NCBI RefSeq assembly: GCF_008728195.1
Contig: NZ_CP031599.1
Span: 1-64,000, forward strand
Length of the DNA: 64,000 nt
Reading direction: 5' to 3'
DNA from: Roseovarius indicus
GTDB taxonomy: Bacteria > Pseudomonadota > Alphaproteobacteria > Rhodobacterales > Rhodobacteraceae
Shown: positions 1-7,410 of the stretch, one piece after another
Layout: each line of letters begins with the position of its first letter
How positions within the stretch are numbered: the first letter of the stretch is position 1
Program-made: the position numbers and the translations under genes
The notes under the pieces: model-generated
The model's input: only the letters and a program-made list of their open reading frames with translations
Told to the model about the DNA's origin: nothing
Database searches by the model: none

Positions 1-1236
1 ATGGAATACACGCCCGTAACGCCGTTCCGGCGAACGATAGATGCTGCCATCCTGAAACATCAGGCAGCGACCCAGGAAGACCTGCCCCCAGCCGGCGCCA
101 ACAAGTGGGAGGTCCTGAGGGAGCTCGCTGCCGCTCGAGTCGCGTTCGGCTTGTCCGATCGGGATTTGACGGTGCTTCAGGCGCTGGTCAGCTTTCACCA
201 AGCGACAATTCTCGGAGGCAATGACAGCGAATTGATTGTACATCCGTCCAACAAGGCGATTTGCGAGCGCCTGAACGGCATGCCCTGCTCGACGATGCGG
301 CGCCACCTCTCCAACCTTGTGCAGACTGGCTTTGTTGTCCGGCGCGATAGCCCCAATGGGAAGCGCTATGCCCGCCGCTACGGCGACGAAAAGGTTGCGT
401 TTGGGTTCGACCTCTCTCCGCTCGTTCGACGCTTCCAGGAGGTTTGTGAGGCCGCTGAGACCGTCCGGGCCGCAGAAGAGCGGTACAAGCGCCTACGTGC
501 CACTGTGAGCCTCATGCGGCGTGACCTCGCAGGGCTGGCCGAGTACGGGCGCTCACTTCGTCCGGATCAAGGCGTCTGGGACCAATTCTCTGATCTTGCG
601 GCCCTAATGGCCCGAGATCTTCGCAGAAAACTCGAAATGGAAGACCTTAGGCGCATCGAAGACGCTTTGGGGTCAGCTTTAGATCACGCCCGAGGCCTTC
701 TGGATGGCTGTGAAACAGAAAATATGAGCACCAATGATGCTGTTTCTGAGCAGCACTATCAGAATTCAAATAAAGACTCTTATGATCTTGAACCTCGCTT
801 AGAAAAAGCGCGGGACGGAGGCGCTGTGCGCGAAACTCCAGAAGTTGCCAATAGTCCTCTGTGTTCTGAAGATGAGGGAAACTCAACGGCAACTATTGAC
901 GATCAACTGATGCCGAACATACCGCTTGGGCTCGTCCTCGCCTCCTGTCAGGAATTCAAAGCGTATTCCGAGCAGCCCGTGCGCCACTGGCACGATCTGG
1001 TCCGGGTGGCTGATGTGGTCAGGCCCATGATGGGTATTTCCCCGTCCGCGTGGGACGAGGCGAAACGCTATATGGGTCCCGAAGAAGCGTCTGTTGTGAT
1101 CGTTGCAATGCTTGAACGGTTTGCGGATATCCGATCACCTGGAGGCTACTTGAGAACCCTATCTTCAAAGGCAGCAATTGGGGAGTTCTCCTGCGGTCCG
1201 ATGATCATGGCCTTGATGCGGCGGGATGCTGCATGA
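1..1236 (+). CDS. repC: RepC replication initiator of a repABC plasmid
   Basis: 411-residue plasmid replication initiator. The N-terminal part (about residues 1-150) resembles RepC proteins: a TPFRRTIDAA opening, then ARVAFGLSDRDLTVLQALVS, then a winged-helix DNA-binding region around CERLNGMPCSTMRRHLSNLV. Length fits the family (about 400 aa). RepC binds and opens the origin, which in this family lies inside repC itself. The window begins on its ATG, so repA, repB and the antisense RNA between repB and repC cannot be seen. Two parS-like palindromes follow immediately. The central part (around 700-800) is markedly more AT-rich than the flanks, as expected for the origin. Confidence 0.95.
   Translation: MEYTPVTPFRRTIDAAILKHQAATQEDLPPAGANKWEVLRELAAARVAFGLSDRDLTVLQALVSFHQATILGGNDSELIVHPSNKAICERLNGMPCSTMRRHLSNLVQTGFVVRRDSPNGKRYARRYGDEKVAFGFDLSPLVRRFQEVCEAAETVRAAEERYKRLRATVSLMRRDLAGLAEYGRSLRPDQGVWDQFSDLAALMARDLRRKLEMEDLRRIEDALGSALDHARGLLDGCETENMSTNDAVSEQHYQNSNKDSYDLEPRLEKARDGGAVRETPEVANSPLCSEDEGNSTATIDDQLMPNIPLGLVLASCQEFKAYSEQPVRHWHDLVRVADVVRPMMGISPSAWDEAKRYMGPEEASVVIVAMLERFADIRSPGGYLRTLSSKAAIGEFSCGPMIMALMRRDAA
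700..800. other. Candidate oriV, AT-rich stretch inside repC
   Basis: In repABC plasmids the origin of replication lies within an AT-rich part of repC. Here the stretch from the codons for CETENMSTND to DSYDLEPRLE is clearly AT-rich compared with the rest of the gene. The position is inferred from family knowledge plus base composition; no specific iteron was identified. Confidence 0.4.
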
Positions 1237-1239
1237 TGA

Positions 1240-1255
1240 GTTCACAGCTGTGAAC
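1240..1255. promoter_or_regulatory. parS-like centromere site 1
   Basis: Perfect 16-bp palindrome GTTCACAGCTGTGAAC, 4 bp after the repC stop. It fits the RepB-binding parS consensus described for repABC plasmids (GTT-NN-C-N-GC-N-G-NN-AAC) at every fixed position. The likely role is binding of RepB for segregation. Confidence 0.8.
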
Positions 1256-1284
1256 TCGGCTGACAAGTAGGATAGCTCGGGATA

Positions 1285-1300
1285 GTTCACAGTTGTGAAC
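1285..1300. promoter_or_regulatory. parS-like centromere site 2
   Basis: Second palindrome, GTTCACAGTTGTGAAC, 45 bp downstream of site 1. It differs from the consensus at one central position (GT for GC). The pair probably forms one partition locus. Confidence 0.7.
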
Positions 1301-1367
1301 TTCTTTCCAACACGGTCAGAGGCTGCGCTCGCGGACTTGGCCAGAAACAGGGTCCTTCGGTTGCCAG

Positions 1368-2570
1368 TCACGCCGGCAGGTCACCATCGCCAAACAGGTT
1401 AGGGAAAAGACGTTCCCGGTAGTCCAACGGAAACGCCAACCGCACCGAAGTCTTCGGAGATGCGGAGGTCAGGTATCCGGCGGCAGTCAGTTTACTCAGT
1501 GTGTTGCGAGCAGTACGCTCGGACGTCTTGAGCACAATCTGCGCGTCGCCTCGTTCCAGTGCGCCATGCCGAAGTACCGCCGAGATCAGTTCCGGCGCAC
1601 GCTTGTCATCGATGGTATCTGCAACAAGACGACGATACCGTTGGTCCAGTCCGCCGAGATCGAACAATCTTGCTGAGAAGATGATCTGATCGAGCGTCAC
1701 CTTTAGGAACCATTCACTGAACGTCCTCAGTGCCGCTTCTGACAGGTTCCCCCGTCCGTCGCGGTCTCCGCGGCGTGGACTGTCGGCCAGATCCATCATC
1801 CGGTTGTACTCGCCCCGATCGGTTAGCCCGCGCGCTAGCCCACGCGATACGGACCAAAGTCCTTGGCCTCCAATCCCCGCTGTGAGGGCCATGGCATGAG
1901 ACATCAGTCTGCTGACACGGCCGTTGCCATCCGGGAAAGGGTGGATGTAGTTCAGACGGTGATGTGCAGACGCGATCGCGATGATCCGTCCGCTCGAAGA
2001 CCGCGCCGCAATCTGAAACCGTTTGTCGAAGTGATCCATGAATGCTGCGACGCGCGACGATGAAGGAGGTAGGTGGCGCCCTACCGCAACTTCCCGATCG
2101 TCATCTTGGCGCATACGACCCGGAACGATGGGCTCTTGCGTGCCGTCGGGATGTTCGATGACCCGAAACTCATCAGGCATCTCGTCGTAGAAGCTCTTAT
2201 GGACCCAAGTCAGGAAGTCGACGGATGTGGCGCGGGGCAGGGTCCCCTTGCAATGCATCTCGTCGATGGCTCGTTGAACGATGACGTGCGCCCTGGCCTC
2301 AAGGGCGAGAGGGCGGGTTTCTTCCTCAAGCTCGGCGCCCGCCAGTGCCTTTTCGATGTCGCGGGGGCGCGTGTTGTGTCCTTCTATCAGGTTGGAATAG
2401 TAGCAGTTCATCACGCGGACGAGATCGGCAAGCTCAGCTGCGCTGTCAGGATGCAGCCCTTGTCCCAGCCCGGTGGCTTCCCTCTGGATGTCGACCGAAA
2501 GGTCTGCCAATTCTGTAGGAATATGCTCCTCGAAGAAGCAGGGTTCGATTCTGGCGGGTGTTTCCAGCAT
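1368..2570 (-). CDS. Fic family protein (class II, self-inhibited)
   Basis: About 400-residue Fic-domain protein, likely an AMP- or UMP-transferring enzyme that modifies host proteins. The active-site loop HPFPDGNGRVSR is complete, with catalytic His and the Gly/Asn/Arg nucleotide-binding residues. An N-terminal SNLIEG matches the inhibitory motif [S/T]xxxE[G/N] of class II Fic proteins, so activity is probably controlled within the protein. A winged-helix C-terminus is suggested by LKTSERTARNTLSKLTAAGYL. I chose the ATG at 2570 (MLETPARIEPCFF), preceded by AGAAG; 20 more upstream codons are open but look less protein-like. It converges on repC. It may act as a stabilisation toxin, but no separate antitoxin gene is visible. 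Confidence 0.88.
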   Translation of the reverse strand: MLETPARIEPCFFEEHIPTELADLSVDIQREATGLGQGLHPDSAAELADLVRVMNCYYSNLIEGHNTRPRDIEKALAGAELEEETRPLALEARAHVIVQRAIDEMHCKGTLPRATSVDFLTWVHKSFYDEMPDEFRVIEHPDGTQEPIVPGRMRQDDDREVAVGRHLPPSSSRVAAFMDHFDKRFQIAARSSSGRIIAIASAHHRLNYIHPFPDGNGRVSRLMSHAMALTAGIGGQGLWSVSRGLARGLTDRGEYNRMMDLADSPRRGDRDGRGNLSEAALRTFSEWFLKVTLDQIIFSARLFDLGGLDQRYRRLVADTIDDKRAPELISAVLRHGALERGDAQIVLKTSERTARNTLSKLTAAGYLTSASPKTSVRLAFPLDYRERLFPNLFGDGDLPA

Positions 2571-2862
2571 TTTTGCCGATCTTCTATGTTTGCAAAGTAA
2601 TTGAAAAGCATACACATTTCGTATTTGCAAGCAAGGTTTTGCCGATATGTGTTGCCGATCTTGGGCGCCGATCTAGAATTGATGCATGAAATCAATAGCT
2701 TCGGCAGATGTGCCGGGCTTTCAGTTTTGTTGTGTGCCCAAAGGGCCTAGGAAAAGAGAAAGTGTTCTTCGGGTTTTGTGACTGACGGATGAGGGCTTTT
2801 GGGGTCCCTCGGATGGGTCCGGGCAGGGTTCCGGTCTGCCGTTCCTGATAAAGGGCATTCCC
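2571..2862. other. Intergenic region between fic and the 2863 gene
   Basis: No gene is supported. The sequence TGCCGATCTT occurs twice upstream of fic (about 2574 and 2654), and GTTTGCAAA / TATTTGCAAG-like words lie between. These could be part of the fic promoter or operator, but nothing firm can be said. Confidence 0.3.
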
Positions 2863-3333
2863 ATGCAAACAGGTGTCTTGCGCGTGTTACGCGCGACCGC
2901 TGCCTCGTGGTGGCGGCATAGAGAGCTGCGCCGAACTGGCCAGACGTTGCTGGCACAGCGGCTCGAACGCCAGACCGTCCTGCGTGATCTCGGCTATCTC
3001 AGACAGGCGGCGACATTGCCGAATGCCCATGTGTTCTGCGGAGAGGGGGGCACGTTCATCCATCTCGGTTGGACCATCGTGTCCACCCTAGCGCCGATCG
3101 AGCGCTTTCCGTTGGCCGCTCTTGCGGTCGCACGAGGGACGCCCTTCATCGATATCCGACCCGTCACCGATGTCATCGCCTTTGCGAACCTGCCGGGGGT
3201 GACGCGGGACGGATCGGACGACTCTGAACCCTGGGGCCCTGGAAGTTCCGTCTTGCTGACCACCTACGTCGACATGGTCGAAGTGCTTGGTGTCAGGATC
3301 GTCAATGATCCGCGCCTCTGTCGGTCAACCTAG
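2863..3333 (+). CDS. Hypothetical protein, 156 aa
   Basis: Not recognised. The 156-residue product is basic and Trp/Arg-rich at the N-terminus (WWRHRELRRTGQTLLAQRLERQ, residues 17-38), then has more hydrophobic segments around HLGWTIVSTLAPIERFPLAALAV. In favour of it being real: the start is preceded by AAAGGG and the word CATTCCCATG, close to the ATCCCCATG start context shared by other backbone genes, and ardC follows 40 bp downstream. Against it: no domain is recognised and antisense frames are also open. Confidence 0.4.
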   Translation: MQTGVLRVLRATAASWWRHRELRRTGQTLLAQRLERQTVLRDLGYLRQAATLPNAHVFCGEGGTFIHLGWTIVSTLAPIERFPLAALAVARGTPFIDIRPVTDVIAFANLPGVTRDGSDDSEPWGPGSSVLLTTYVDMVEVLGVRIVNDPRLCRST

Positions 3334-3373
3334 TCACCACTCCCTCTCACCAAAACTCAAAAGGAGGCCAGCC

Positions 3374-4102
3374 ATGGCCCGATCCCGCACGCCCAAATTC
3401 GATGCCTCCGAGGTCATCACGAACGAAATCATCCGCATCATCGAGCGCGGCGTCCTGCCGTGGCGCAAGCCATGGACCGCAGGTGGCAGCTCTCGTCCCC
3501 TGCGCGTGGGCGGTGAGCCCTACCAGGGAGTGAACAACTTCCTGCTGACGATGCGGACCGTGATGGCGGGCCACAGCTCTCCCTTCTGGATGACGTTGCC
3601 GCAGGCCAATGCGTTGGACGCAAAGGTCCGCAAGGGCGAAAAGTCCTCTGTCGTTGTCTATTACGGTCAAAGCCGGAAAGACGTGGGTGGCGAGGACGAC
3701 CGCAGCGACGGGGATGATCACTCCGAGGAAGCCCGCATCTTCCGCTTCCAGAAATCCTACCGCGTGTTCAATGCCTGCCAGATCGAGGGCTTGCCTGCCA
3801 GCTTCTATCCCGACCCGGAGCCTGCACCCGACCATCCGCCCGCTGAGCCAATTCCCCGGATGCAGACCTTCTTCGATGCGATCGATATCACCACGGTCTT
3901 TACGGGAACCGAAGCTTACTACCTGCCCCCCGTCGACAAGGTGTTCATGCCTTCCATTGAGAGGTTCCAGAACCCACGGAATTTCTATGGCGTCTGGGCG
4001 CATGAGTTGGCTCATGCCACCAAGGCGCCCCACCGGCTGAACCGTGATTTTGGCTTCTCGAAGTTTGGCAACACGTCCTATGCGCGAGAAGAGATCGTCG
4101 CG
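3374..4102 (+). pseudogene. ardC: ardC-like antirestriction gene, 5' part (interrupted)
   Basis: Encodes the first 243 residues of an ArdC-like antirestriction protein: an N-terminal ssDNA-binding domain (IITNEIIRIIERGVLPW-like start, KVRKGEKSS) and a zincin-like metallopeptidase domain with HELAH at residues 210-214. The frame is cut after ...EEIVA by a mobile element, which adds Leu-Ser and a stop at 4109-4111. The missing end resumes in frame at 10634-10849 (VAELASVFLGQTLGF...), giving a restored length of about 312 aa. The N-terminal piece keeps HExxH but loses the following helix, including the Glu of VAE that could be the third zinc ligand (inference). The ATG at 3374 has a strong AAAGGAGG site. 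Confidence 0.85.
4097..4102. repeat. Left copy of 6-bp direct repeat (GTCGCG) flanking the element
   Basis: GTCGCG occurs here and at 10634-10639, on either side of the three-recombinase element. Deleting 4103-10639 restores a continuous ardC reading frame. A 6-bp flank fits a strand-exchange core of the kind known for Tn554-type tyrosine recombinases. Confidence 0.8.
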
Positions 4103-4116
4103 TTATCTTGACAGTC
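4103..4116 (+). repeat. Left terminal inverted repeat
   Basis: TTATCTTGACAGTC. Positions 2-5 and 7-14 match the reversed right end at 10620-10633. The TGACAGTC block is perfect. Confidence 0.75.
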
Positions 4117-4165
4117 TGCACCGCATGCCGCCTTGCCGTAGGATGGGTGACAGGCGTCGACGGTA

Positions 4166-4229
4166 GGCAGTTTTCAGGCTGGCCGCCGCGCTTACCAAAG
4201 AGCTGGCGGCGGCCAGCCTGAGAACTGCC
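4166..4229. repeat. 24-bp subterminal inverted repeat (stem-loop)
   Basis: Arms 4166-4189 and 4206-4229 are inverted copies with one mismatch and a 16-nt spacer; the core is CAGGCTGGCCGCCGC against GCGGCGGCCAGCCTG. It lies 63 bp inside the left end and 48 bp before the first recombinase start. It could be a recombinase-binding site or a block to incoming transcription. Confidence 0.8.
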
Positions 4230-4276
4230 GGGCCGAAGCGTGCACCGGGTGGGGGCATGGGGAGGGTTTTGCGCTG

Positions 4277-5626
4277 GTGTCGATTATTTCTGTTTGCGAG
4301 CGTCGCGAGGCCGGGGGTCTCGACGCGCATGTGCCGTTGATCCTGCGCGGCGACACGCTCTACGACCCCGATCTGGATCGCTTCTTTCTCGACCTGCCGC
4401 TATCGGGGATTCGATCACGGCATTCGCTTCGCGCCCAGGCCTATGATGTGACAGTCTGGCTTCGCTTTCTCGATGCCTGCGGCAAGACCGTATGGGCTGC
4501 GACCCGCGACGATGTCGAGGCTTATCATCGTGCGCGCCGGCGCGGCGATGCTGGTCAGCGGATCACGGCGGCAAGCTGGAACAGGGCCGTCGCCAGCCTT
4601 GATCGCCTCTATCGCTGGGGCGAGCGGCAAGGGCTGATCGCCGAGGCACCGTTCAACCGTCGTGCCGTGTGGCGACCGGCGCAGGGTGGACGTCGCGGAA
4701 TGATCGCCGCGCGCAACGACGCCTATGAACGTGTTGCGAAGCGGTCGGATGTCCGGTTCGTCACGATGGACGACTACCGCATCTTCCGCGAGGTCGGTCT
4801 GCGCGGCCTCGCGCCTGACGGCAGCGAACGCCCCGGCGCACGTGATCGGAACGGATTGCGCAATGCGCTCTTCGCCGATCTGCTCGTCACGACAGGTTTG
4901 CGACTGGAAGAAGCCTCAGGTCTGCTCGCCGGTGATCTCTCGGTCATCGTTCCGGACGGCGATGAGAACCGGCAGCTCTGGCTGCGCCTGCCGCCGCCGC
5001 TCACCAAGGGCGATCGCGGACGAAGTGTTCTGGTCCCACGCCGGCTGCTTCGTCAGATCGCGGCCTATATCGATGTCGAGCGCGCGGCAGGCGCGGCCAA
5101 ATTCGTCGCGCGCGATGGCGCGGCGCGCTTTGACCGGCCGATCCATATCACCGACGCCGGTCTCGACCGCATGCGCGATGTCTGCACGCCAGAGGAACGA
5201 TGCCGTCTGATCCTGTGCAACGAGAACGGAACGCCGCGCGAGCCCGCGGCGCTATGGCTGACCGAGGTCGGACAGCCCGTTCGACCCAATTCCTGGGAGG
5301 TGATCTTCGCCCGCGCCTGCAAGCGCTGTAGAGACTATGGTTTCTCGTTGTCGATCAGCCCGCACCAGCTGCGCCACACCTTCGCGGTCCATATGCTCGC
5401 TTTGCTGATCCAGGAGCGTCTGCGCGAAGCCGCATTGCCGGCGGGGCCGATGGAGAGCTACCGGCTGATCCTTGGCGACCCGCTGCAGCAGGTGCAACGC
5501 CTGCTCGGCCACGCGAGTCTCGCCACCACCTATATCTATCTCGACCATATCGCGACCCGCGCCGATACGGTGGATTCGGCGGTCGAGGAGTTGCTGGCAC
5601 TGCTGCCGGGACCGCAGGGCGCATGA
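4277..5626 (+). CDS. Tyrosine recombinase 1 of the trio
   Basis: 449-residue tyrosine site-specific recombinase with a complete catalytic set: Arg in TTGLRLEEASGLL, a beta-hairpin Lys in LTKGDRGR, the HQLRHTF box, and GHASLATTYIYL with the nucleophilic Tyr. An N-terminal SAM-like DNA-binding domain covers about residues 40-130. The start is GTG at 4277. Its stop overlaps the next start (ATGA at 5623-5626), which suggests coupled translation. It probably performs strand cleavage for integration and excision of the element, together with the two following proteins. Confidence 0.9.
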   Translation: MSIISVCERREAGGLDAHVPLILRGDTLYDPDLDRFFLDLPLSGIRSRHSLRAQAYDVTVWLRFLDACGKTVWAATRDDVEAYHRARRRGDAGQRITAASWNRAVASLDRLYRWGERQGLIAEAPFNRRAVWRPAQGGRRGMIAARNDAYERVAKRSDVRFVTMDDYRIFREVGLRGLAPDGSERPGARDRNGLRNALFADLLVTTGLRLEEASGLLAGDLSVIVPDGDENRQLWLRLPPPLTKGDRGRSVLVPRRLLRQIAAYIDVERAAGAAKFVARDGAARFDRPIHITDAGLDRMRDVCTPEERCRLILCNENGTPREPAALWLTEVGQPVRPNSWEVIFARACKRCRDYGFSLSISPHQLRHTFAVHMLALLIQERLREAALPAGPMESYRLILGDPLQQVQRLLGHASLATTYIYLDHIATRADTVDSAVEELLALLPGPQGA

Positions 5627-7410
5627 GCGGGCGTCCCCGCAAGGGCAGGCCCGTTGCTTTCGCGCGCGTCACGCCGGAGCGAGCCAAGCCCGATCCGGTG
5701 CTCGGCCTCAGGTTCGTCATCGAGGCGCGGCATGGCGGGACCGTCCTGGTTGACATGACCAATCTCGATCCTCGTCCGCTCGCTATCGCCTTTGCCAGCG
5801 CGTTGCGCCGGTCGGCCGCGCTCGGCGGCCCGATCGGTGCGGCCAGCGTCATCAAACAGTATGTAAACTCCTATCGCCGTTTCTTCACCTGGCTTTCCGA
5901 TGAGGCGGGGGAAGTGGACGGGCCCGAAGACATGCGCACAGCCCATGTCGACCGTTTCGCATCGGCACTCGAACGCGGGGGAATGGGGGCGATCTACCGG
6001 CATGTGACGGTCAGCAAGATCGTCAATACGCTGCGTGCGATAGAGGCGGATCGGCCCGACAGTATCACGCCCGGCCTCCATGAGCGGTTGCGCTATACAA
6101 TGGCGACCTCGGCGGGACGCTCGACCCCGCGTGATGCCTACAGCCCCTTCGTCGCCCGCGCGCTGCGCGACGCGGCCCGTACGGACGTGGAAGCGATATT
6201 CCGCCGGATCGGCGCCGAGGATCGGACCGATGAGGGCGATCCGGTCATTGCCGGAGCGCGGGCCGATGTCGAAGCTCTCATCGCGCACGATGGAGCCGTT
6301 CGGACCGAGAGCGTCGAGCTGCGCCGTCTCTATTTCATGCGCTTGCGGCGCGGTTTGCCGATCAGCACGCTGATCGACGACCTGCATCGTCGGCATCATC
6401 TGCACGTCACCGATCTGCCGCCATTGCTCGTGCTGCTTGCTCTCGATACCGGCCTCGAGCCGGAATGCCTGAAGGCGCTGACGGTCGATTGCCTGGCCAA
6501 TCCCTCCGCCGGAACCGTCGAACTGCGATACCTGAAGCGACGCGCCGGCGCCGCCGGGCACAAGAGCATGCGCGTGCGCGACGGCGGCCTCGGCACGCCG
6601 GGTGGCCTTCTCCGCCGGCTGATCGAGATCACGACCGTCGCCCGTCAGCATCTGCCCACCGATTGTCTCTGGGTATACCACAACGTCGGCGGTCTCCATG
6701 CTGGCATCCGTCATCCGCGCGAACGCCTCGACGCCTGGGTGGCACGGCACCGGATTGTCGATGAGGACGGCAAGCCGCTCCATCTTCTGCTGTCCCGGCT
6801 TCGCAAAACCCACAAGGCGCTGTGGTACACCAAAACCGAGGGGTACATCGCCCGCTTCGCGGTCGGCCACACGCCCGAGGTCGCGGCGCGCCACTACGCC
6901 GATCTGCCATCGCTGCGGCCCCTGCACGAGGCCACCGTCGCCGATGCCTTCCACGACGCTGTCGTCGCCGCGATGCCGACCATCCTCCCGCCAGCAGCCG
7001 AGAAGACGCTGCGCGAAGCGCCCGAACAGGCCGGGCCGCTGATGCCGCCGGATGCGGTCGGTTCCATTCTCGATGGGGAGCAGGATCTCTGGCTCGCCGC
7101 CTGCGCGGGGTTCCATAGCAGCCCCTTCGCCGAGGCCGGCTCGCCATGCCAGCAGCCGTTCTGGGGATGCCTCCATTGCCCCAACGCCGTCATCACCGCC
7201 CGCAAGCTCCCCGCGATCATGGCCTTCCTGTCCTTCGTCGAAGACCAGCGGCAGGGGCTTCCCGGTCCCGACTGGATGGTCAAGTTCGGGCAGGTTCATG
7301 CCCGGATCGTCCATCAGATCTTGCCCGCGTTTTCCGATGCCGTTGTCGCCGAAGCGCGGTTACGCGCCGTGGAGGAGCGCCTCTATCTGCCTCCCGAGGC
7401 GCGCGCATGA
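5623..7410 (+). CDS. Tyrosine recombinase 2 of the trio (catalytic Arg I altered)
   Basis: 595-residue integrase-like protein. The C-terminal catalytic domain retains an HxxR-like box as SRLRKTHKAL and a GHTPEVAARHYADL block with the Tyr. The first catalytic arginine, normally in TGLR, is replaced: the sequence reads DTGLEPECLKAL. A C-terminal extension has four spaced cysteines (AAC, SPC, GCLHC), possibly a small zinc-binding module. Start and stop both overlap neighbouring genes by 4 bp. It may be a helper subunit more than a full recombinase; TnpB of Tn554 is a comparable large partner. Confidence 0.85.
   Translation: MSGRPRKGRPVAFARVTPERAKPDPVLGLRFVIEARHGGTVLVDMTNLDPRPLAIAFASALRRSAALGGPIGAASVIKQYVNSYRRFFTWLSDEAGEVDGPEDMRTAHVDRFASALERGGMGAIYRHVTVSKIVNTLRAIEADRPDSITPGLHERLRYTMATSAGRSTPRDAYSPFVARALRDAARTDVEAIFRRIGAEDRTDEGDPVIAGARADVEALIAHDGAVRTESVELRRLYFMRLRRGLPISTLIDDLHRRHHLHVTDLPPLLVLLALDTGLEPECLKALTVDCLANPSAGTVELRYLKRRAGAAGHKSMRVRDGGLGTPGGLLRRLIEITTVARQHLPTDCLWVYHNVGGLHAGIRHPRERLDAWVARHRIVDEDGKPLHLLLSRLRKTHKALWYTKTEGYIARFAVGHTPEVAARHYADLPSLRPLHEATVADAFHDAVVAAMPTILPPAAEKTLREAPEQAGPLMPPDAVGSILDGEQDLWLAACAGFHSSPFAEAGSPCQQPFWGCLHCPNAVITARKLPAIMAFLSFVEDQRQGLPGPDWMVKFGQVHARIVHQILPAFSDAVVAEARLRAVEERLYLPPEARA

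Noticed and set aside
2073..2600. Rightward 175-codon frame opposite fic
   Set aside because: Mirror of the Fic N-terminal region; the Fic motif and inhibitory motif fix the coding strand.
5536..7314. 592-codon leftward open frame opposite the first two recombinases
   Set aside because: Antisense to genes with clear catalytic motifs; composition is that of a high-GC mirror frame and no domain is recognisable.
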